Below, piece after piece: positions 60,346 to 64,000 of a DNA stretch of 64,000 nt. The notes under the pieces were generated by a model. It saw only the letters and a list, made by a program, of their open reading frames with translations, ran no database searches and was not told the origin of the DNA. The stretch covers positions 1 through 64,000 of the forward strand of contig JAFRUN010000047.1 of the NCBI GenBank assembly GCA_017438865.1, written 5' to 3'. Made by a program: the position numbers and the translations under genes. The number at the start of each line of letters is the position of its first letter. The stretch's first letter is position 1. The stretch comes from Clostridia bacterium (GTDB lineage Bacteria; Bacillota; Clostridia; Christensenellales; CAG-138).

Positions 60346-60373
60346 AGGTGTAAAGGTATTTTCCTTTACACCT
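60346..60373 (-). promoter_or_regulatory. Perfect 11-bp inverted repeat at the 5' end of the ylxM-ffh transcript
   Basis: AGGTGTAAAGG (60346-60356) and CCTTTACACCT (60363-60373) are perfect complements around a 6-nt loop. The repeat begins where transcription from the promoter at 60379-60406 should start, about 30 nt before the ATG. It may be a DNA operator or a 5' stem-loop; the TTGTCTTTTG after it on the minus strand could also make it a weak terminator for the upstream GT-C gene. Confidence 0.6.
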
Positions 60374-60378
60374 GTTCC

Positions 60379-60406
60379 ATTATACCGATTTTTCGCCGTT
60401 TGTCAA
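60379..60406 (-). promoter_or_regulatory. ylxM-ffh operon promoter
   Basis: On the minus strand TTGACA (60401-60406), 16 nt, TATAAT (60379-60384); both hexamers are perfect consensus. Confidence 0.85.
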
Positions 60407-60422
60407 GGATTATTTTCGCATT

Positions 60423-61790
60423 TTACCAAACCTGCCAGCGGCAGATGAAAGCAATCAGATACAGAATTGAAAGCGGCACAAGCACGAGGGCGGCAAGCCA
60501 TTGCTGCCACCGTTTTTCGGTGACGAGCGCGAGCATCATCGCCACGACCGGCATTGCAAGCAGATAGCGCGGACCGGACAGCAGCCACGTCGTGCCGATC
60601 GCGATCGCAAAGTACGCGATGAACCACGCGGCATAGCCCGGACGCAGCTTCTTCGACGCATAGGCGAACAGCCCGAGCGTTCCGAAGTGCCACAGGAGAT
60701 TCGGCAGCCAGAGCCCGAGGAAGTTCGAGCGGTTTCCGTCCTCGAGGCAGCCGAGCAGGTATTTCGTCTGATACGCCGCCGTGCCGAAAAACCAGCCGAG
60801 CTGCTGGCTCCAATGATCGCGCTGGTAGATCAAAAACTGCAGCGGATTGCCGGAAACGGTTTTGTTGATCCAAAGGTATGCCGCAAAGCCCACCGGTATG
60901 AGCAGGATCGTCAGAATACCGCACGCCCATTTCCCCCGTTCCGTCCGTTCCTTCGGGAACGAGCGGATCCATTCGAGCACGACCGGAGCAAGCAGCAGCA
61001 GTCCCACGGTGCGCGTGAACGCGCAGTATGCGCCGAACAGTCCCGCAAGCAGATACCGTTTTCTGCGGAGGCAATACAGCGCGGAAAGCGCCAGCAGCAG
61101 ATAGAGCGACTCGCTCATCGGCGCGATAAAGAAGAATCCGCCCGGCAGCAGGAAAAGCATCAGAACGGTGCGAAACGCCCGTTTATGGTCCCAATCAAGG
61201 CGCAGGAGACGGTACAGAACGCAGCATGCCGCAGGGAACGCTGCCGAGGAAACGAGGATCCCCGCGCCGATGTCGCTGCCGAGGATGCGGTAGAACGGAT
61301 AGACGGCAAGCGGATATCCCGGCAGGAACACAAGCTGCACAACGCGTCCCCAGTCGCCGTCGTCAATGTACCATTCGCGCATGATATCGAGGTAGTGCGC
61401 GCTGTCCAGCGAGCGCCAGATCTCCACGGTGCTGCGGAGCGTAAAGCCGGAACCGTTTCTCAGAAACAGCGCGAGCGCGGCGATCCCGAACAGCAGGACT
61501 TCGACCGCGAAGGCGAGCGCCGCAACGGCTGGCAGAATATGCTTCGGCTCGGGATCGTCGGAAAGCGTATCGTCCCGCTCCGTGAAAAACGCGAGAAAGC
61601 CCGGAACGAACCGGATGCAGCCGATCACGAACAGAACGAGCGAACACGCCGCGGCGATCGCGCCCGCGGCAGCCGGCCGTTCTCCGATCAGCCACAGTAC
61701 GAACGCCGTACCGAGCCCGAGCGTCCCCGCGATCGACACGATCCATGCGGGAATCCGACATCTGATCTTTTTTCCGGTTTCCTGTTCCAT
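60423..61790 (-). CDS. GT-C membrane glycosyltransferase, PIG-V-like
   Basis: A 455-residue polytopic membrane protein, probably a dolichyl/undecaprenyl-phosphate-sugar-dependent mannosyl- or glycosyltransferase. After three N-terminal segments comes the luminal loop WRSLDSAHYLDIMREWY with the acidic motif, then LVFLPGYPLAVYPFYR, as in PIG-V family enzymes. More than ten membrane segments follow. ATG 61790 is preferred: the in-frame codons upstream to 61883 include the promoter region (TATACT about 40 nt upstream) and a GGGAGAGGACGAGGGAG purine tract. Monocistronic. Confidence 0.82.
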   Translation of the reverse strand: MEQETGKKIRCRIPAWIVSIAGTLGLGTAFVLWLIGERPAAAGAIAAACSLVLFVIGCIRFVPGFLAFFTERDDTLSDDPEPKHILPAVAALAFAVEVLLFGIAALALFLRNGSGFTLRSTVEIWRSLDSAHYLDIMREWYIDDGDWGRVVQLVFLPGYPLAVYPFYRILGSDIGAGILVSSAAFPAACCVLYRLLRLDWDHKRAFRTVLMLFLLPGGFFFIAPMSESLYLLLALSALYCLRRKRYLLAGLFGAYCAFTRTVGLLLLAPVVLEWIRSFPKERTERGKWACGILTILLIPVGFAAYLWINKTVSGNPLQFLIYQRDHWSQQLGWFFGTAAYQTKYLLGCLEDGNRSNFLGLWLPNLLWHFGTLGLFAYASKKLRPGYAAWFIAYFAIAIGTTWLLSGPRYLLAMPVVAMMLALVTEKRWQQWLAALVLVPLSILYLIAFICRWQVW

Positions 61791-61967
61791 GCGTCTCCCT
61801 CGTCCTCTCCCGGTTATCAGTATAGCATACCGCTTCACCGCCTTCAACCCCGCTTCCGAAAGTTTACGATTGTAAAGTTTCACATCTTTTACACATTGTT
61901 TTCGGGAAAAATGTGGTACAATAGATTATCATAATGGGAAGTATGTTCCCGCGATCGGAGATCCGCC

Positions 61968-64000
61968 ATGTTCGCGAAGTTCAGCGTCAAAAAACCGTTT
62001 ACCGTCCTTGTCGTCGTCATCCTCATTCTGGTGCTCGGCTACGTTGCCGTCGGGAAAATGACGCCGGATCTTCTGCCGGACATGAGCTTCCCGTACATTG
62101 TGCTGTTCACCACATACCCCGGCGCATCTCCCGAAGAAGTCGAAGCGAAGGTCACGAAGCCGCTGGAGCAGTCGATGTCCGCGCTCGATCACATCAAGCA
62201 GGTCACGTCAAAAAGCAGCGAAAACTATTCCGCCGTCTACCTCACCTTTGAAGACGGCACCGACATCGACATGGCGTCGATCGACGTACAGAAAGCGCTC
62301 GGCATGCTGACTGTGTCGTGGGACGATGCGATCGGCACGCCGGTCATGATGGAGCTGAGCTCCGACCTCATTCCGGTCACCGTCGCCGCCGTCTACGCAA
62401 AGGATATGGATCCGCTTGCGCTTTCCGCTTTCGTCGGCGATCAGCTTCTGCCGCGGCTCGAGGGCGTCGCCGGCGTAGCGTCGGTCACGACCGCGGGACG
62501 CATTGAACGGCAGGTGGAGATCGAGCTCGACTACGACAAGATCGAAGCGCTGAACAAACGTCTCTACGACGCGATCGACGAACAGTTCGCGGACGCCTCG
62601 AAGGAGCTTGACGAAGCGCGGCAGAAGGTCAAGGAAGGCGAACAGGAGCTCGAGGAAAACCGTGAAAAGCTCGCCGAAGGACAGTCCGACGTCGACAAGG
62701 GGCGTCAGACCGCGGGCTATCAGTTCGGCAAGGCGGAACAGGAGCTGAACGACGCCGACGCGCAGCTTTCCGACGCGATCGCGGAGCTCGAAGCGCAGCG
62801 CAGCGCGCTCAGCGCACAGCTTGAAACGGCGACCTCCACACGCAATCAGCTCAACACATTGAGAAATACGATCGCCACGCTCGAAGCCGGCAAGGCGGTA
62901 TTCGATCAGTCGATCGAAACGATCCGGAACGATCCGACGCTGACCGACGAACAAAAAGAATTCTATATCAACGCGATCACGTCGAGTGAAGAATACCGTG
63001 CGATCATCGACGGTCTGAACGAGGTCGACGCGCAGCTTGCGGAGAACGGCATGACGCGCGAATCCCTTGACGAATCGATCGCTCAGCTGAATACGGCGAT
63101 CGCGCAGCTCGAAGAGGGCATCGCCGCGGTGGACGAGCTGCTCGCGCAGGCAAAGAGCGGCAAGCTGGACCTCAAAAACGGGCGCGAGGAGCTGAACAGG
63201 CAGAAGACGCGCGTCTACGGAAAGCTGAACGAGGCGCAGGCGGCGATCGACCAGGGCAGCGCGGCGCTCGAACGCGGCGAGCAGGAGCTTGAGGCAGGCA
63301 AGACACAGCTCGAACAGGCGGAACAGGCGGCAGCGGATCAGCTTGCCGCCGCCAAGGATGCGGCAAACCTTCATAAGATCCTGACAAAGGATATGATCGC
63401 AAAGCTGCTGACCGCGCAGAATTTTTCCATGCCTGCGGGATATCTTTCCGAAAGCGATTCGCAATGGCTGGTCTCTGTCGGCGACGAGATCGAGGACATC
63501 GAGGTCCTCGAACAGATCCCGCTGTTTTCGCCGGGAATCGGCTCGCTCGAAACGATCGTGCTCGGCGACGTTGCGCATGTGCGCATTACCGACAACGCCG
63601 GCAGCACCTATGCGAAGATCAACGGTGAAAACGGCGTGCTGCTCTCGTTCTCCAAACAGTCCGCATACGCCACCGCGACCGTGTCCGACAGCATTGAAAA
63701 GCGCTTCCGCGAGCTTGAGGAGGCCTATCCCGGGCTGTCTTTCACCTCGCTGATGAGTCAGGGCGATTTCATCCATATGGCGATCTCGTCGGTCACCGAA
63801 AACCTTTTGATCGGCGCAGCGCTGGCGATTTTGATCCTCTTCCTGTTTTTGCGCGACATCCGCCCCACGCTGACCGTCGCGATCTCGATCCCGGTCTCCG
63901 TGCTGTTCGCGCTCGTTCTGATGTATTTCTCCGGCGTCACGATGAACGTCATCTCGATGTCCGGTCTCGCGATCGGCATCGGCATGCTGGTCGATAACTC
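61968..64000 (+). CDS. RND (HAE1/AcrB-like) transporter permease with coiled-coil insertion, 3' end beyond window
   Basis: The visible 677 residues begin MFAKFSVKKPFTVLVVVI, the RND first membrane segment. PDLLPDMSFPYIVLFTTYPGASPEEVE and VTKPLEQSMSALDHI are HAE1 landmarks. About residues 205-465 form a long Glu/Gln/Ala-rich coiled-coil insertion that standard AcrB lacks. The porter domain resumes, then membrane segments 2-4 (LLIGAALAILILFLFLRD, GIGMLVDNS at the edge). A CGGAG site precedes the ATG. The protein likely exports amphiphiles or lipids. The frame is open to the window end. Confidence 0.9.
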   Translation, partial: MFAKFSVKKPFTVLVVVILILVLGYVAVGKMTPDLLPDMSFPYIVLFTTYPGASPEEVEAKVTKPLEQSMSALDHIKQVTSKSSENYSAVYLTFEDGTDIDMASIDVQKALGMLTVSWDDAIGTPVMMELSSDLIPVTVAAVYAKDMDPLALSAFVGDQLLPRLEGVAGVASVTTAGRIERQVEIELDYDKIEALNKRLYDAIDEQFADASKELDEARQKVKEGEQELEENREKLAEGQSDVDKGRQTAGYQFGKAEQELNDADAQLSDAIAELEAQRSALSAQLETATSTRNQLNTLRNTIATLEAGKAVFDQSIETIRNDPTLTDEQKEFYINAITSSEEYRAIIDGLNEVDAQLAENGMTRESLDESIAQLNTAIAQLEEGIAAVDELLAQAKSGKLDLKNGREELNRQKTRVYGKLNEAQAAIDQGSAALERGEQELEAGKTQLEQAEQAAADQLAAAKDAANLHKILTKDMIAKLLTAQNFSMPAGYLSESDSQWLVSVGDEIEDIEVLEQIPLFSPGIGSLETIVLGDVAHVRITDNAGSTYAKINGENGVLLSFSKQSAYATATVSDSIEKRFRELEEAYPGLSFTSLMSQGDFIHMAISSVTENLLIGAALAILILFLFLRDIRPTLTVAISIPVSVLFALVLMYFSGVTMNVISMSGLAIGIGMLVDN

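Overview
The window looks like chromosomal DNA of a GC-rich member of the Firmicutes, most likely an uncultured gut-type Clostridia. The grounds are the ylxM-ffh-rpsP-khpA-rimM-trmD-rplS block, an ftsA-ftsZ pair, rplJ-rplL behind an L10-type leader, a clostridial-style SAM riboswitch, many proline/threonine/glutamate-spacer lipoproteins, and strong TTGACA/TATAAT promoters with GGAGG ribosome sites. Lineage below class is inference.

Layout. 0-12 kb: tRNA-Arg, then housekeeping genes: murC, a HIT hydrolase, mtaB, rsmE, prmA, a UPF0489 protein, ftsA-ftsZ, a ComEC channel without its nuclease-like domain, a sirtuin, an Mrp/Nbp35 ATPase behind a structured leader, and a C_GCAxxG_C_C protein. 12-26 kb: a catabolic island. 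An eleven-gene minus-strand run encodes a peptide-type ABC transporter, a zinc-thiol methyltransferase of the UroD/MtaA superfamily, a tautomerase-like protein, an aldo/keto reductase, an M29 aminopeptidase, a CyuA-type Fe-S cysteine desulfidase and a D-2-hydroxyacid dehydrogenase. It is divergent from a LysR regulator and an M20 amidohydrolase. 26-35 kb: aminotransferase, an AAA-CYTH fusion, formate-THF ligase, NUDIX, uracil-DNA glycosylase, tRNA-Glu, a methyltransferase, an N-formylglutamate-amidohydrolase-like gene under a SAM riboswitch, and a FlK-type thioesterase.

35-42.6 kb is an accessory stretch: a PHP phosphatase, two RelA/SpoT-type HD hydrolases (one fused to an HTH domain), two gamma-glutamylcyclotransferase-fold proteins, an ADP-ribosylglycohydrolase, an XRE regulator, orphans, and three copies of a small unknown family, one of them frameshifted. 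42.7-56.3 kb is dominated by surface proteins: an HprK-like kinase, a lipoprotein-anchored barnase with a cytoplasmic barstar, other lipoproteins, an extracytoplasmic ComEC-type metallo-beta-lactamase, rplJ-rplL, a phosphoesterase lipoprotein, a four-SH3 protein, and an MBOAT/DHHW/RCC1-like surface-acylation operon. 56.4-64 kb: rplS to ylxM, a PIG-V-like GT-C glycosyltransferase, and the 5' part of an RND transporter that runs off the window.

Most notable: (i) the Opp-methyltransferase-CyuA operon as a candidate pathway for a peptide- or amide-linked, sulfur- or methyl-bearing compound; (ii) four genes whose consensus promoter ends exactly 6 nt before the ATG, implying leaderless mRNAs, including both separated halves of ComEC; (iii) a SAM riboswitch with competing terminator/antiterminator arms in front of a deformylase-like enzyme; (iv) a surface-tethered barnase/barstar pair; (v) an unidentified nested-stem leader in front of mrp. 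No CRISPR array, IS element or prophage was seen.
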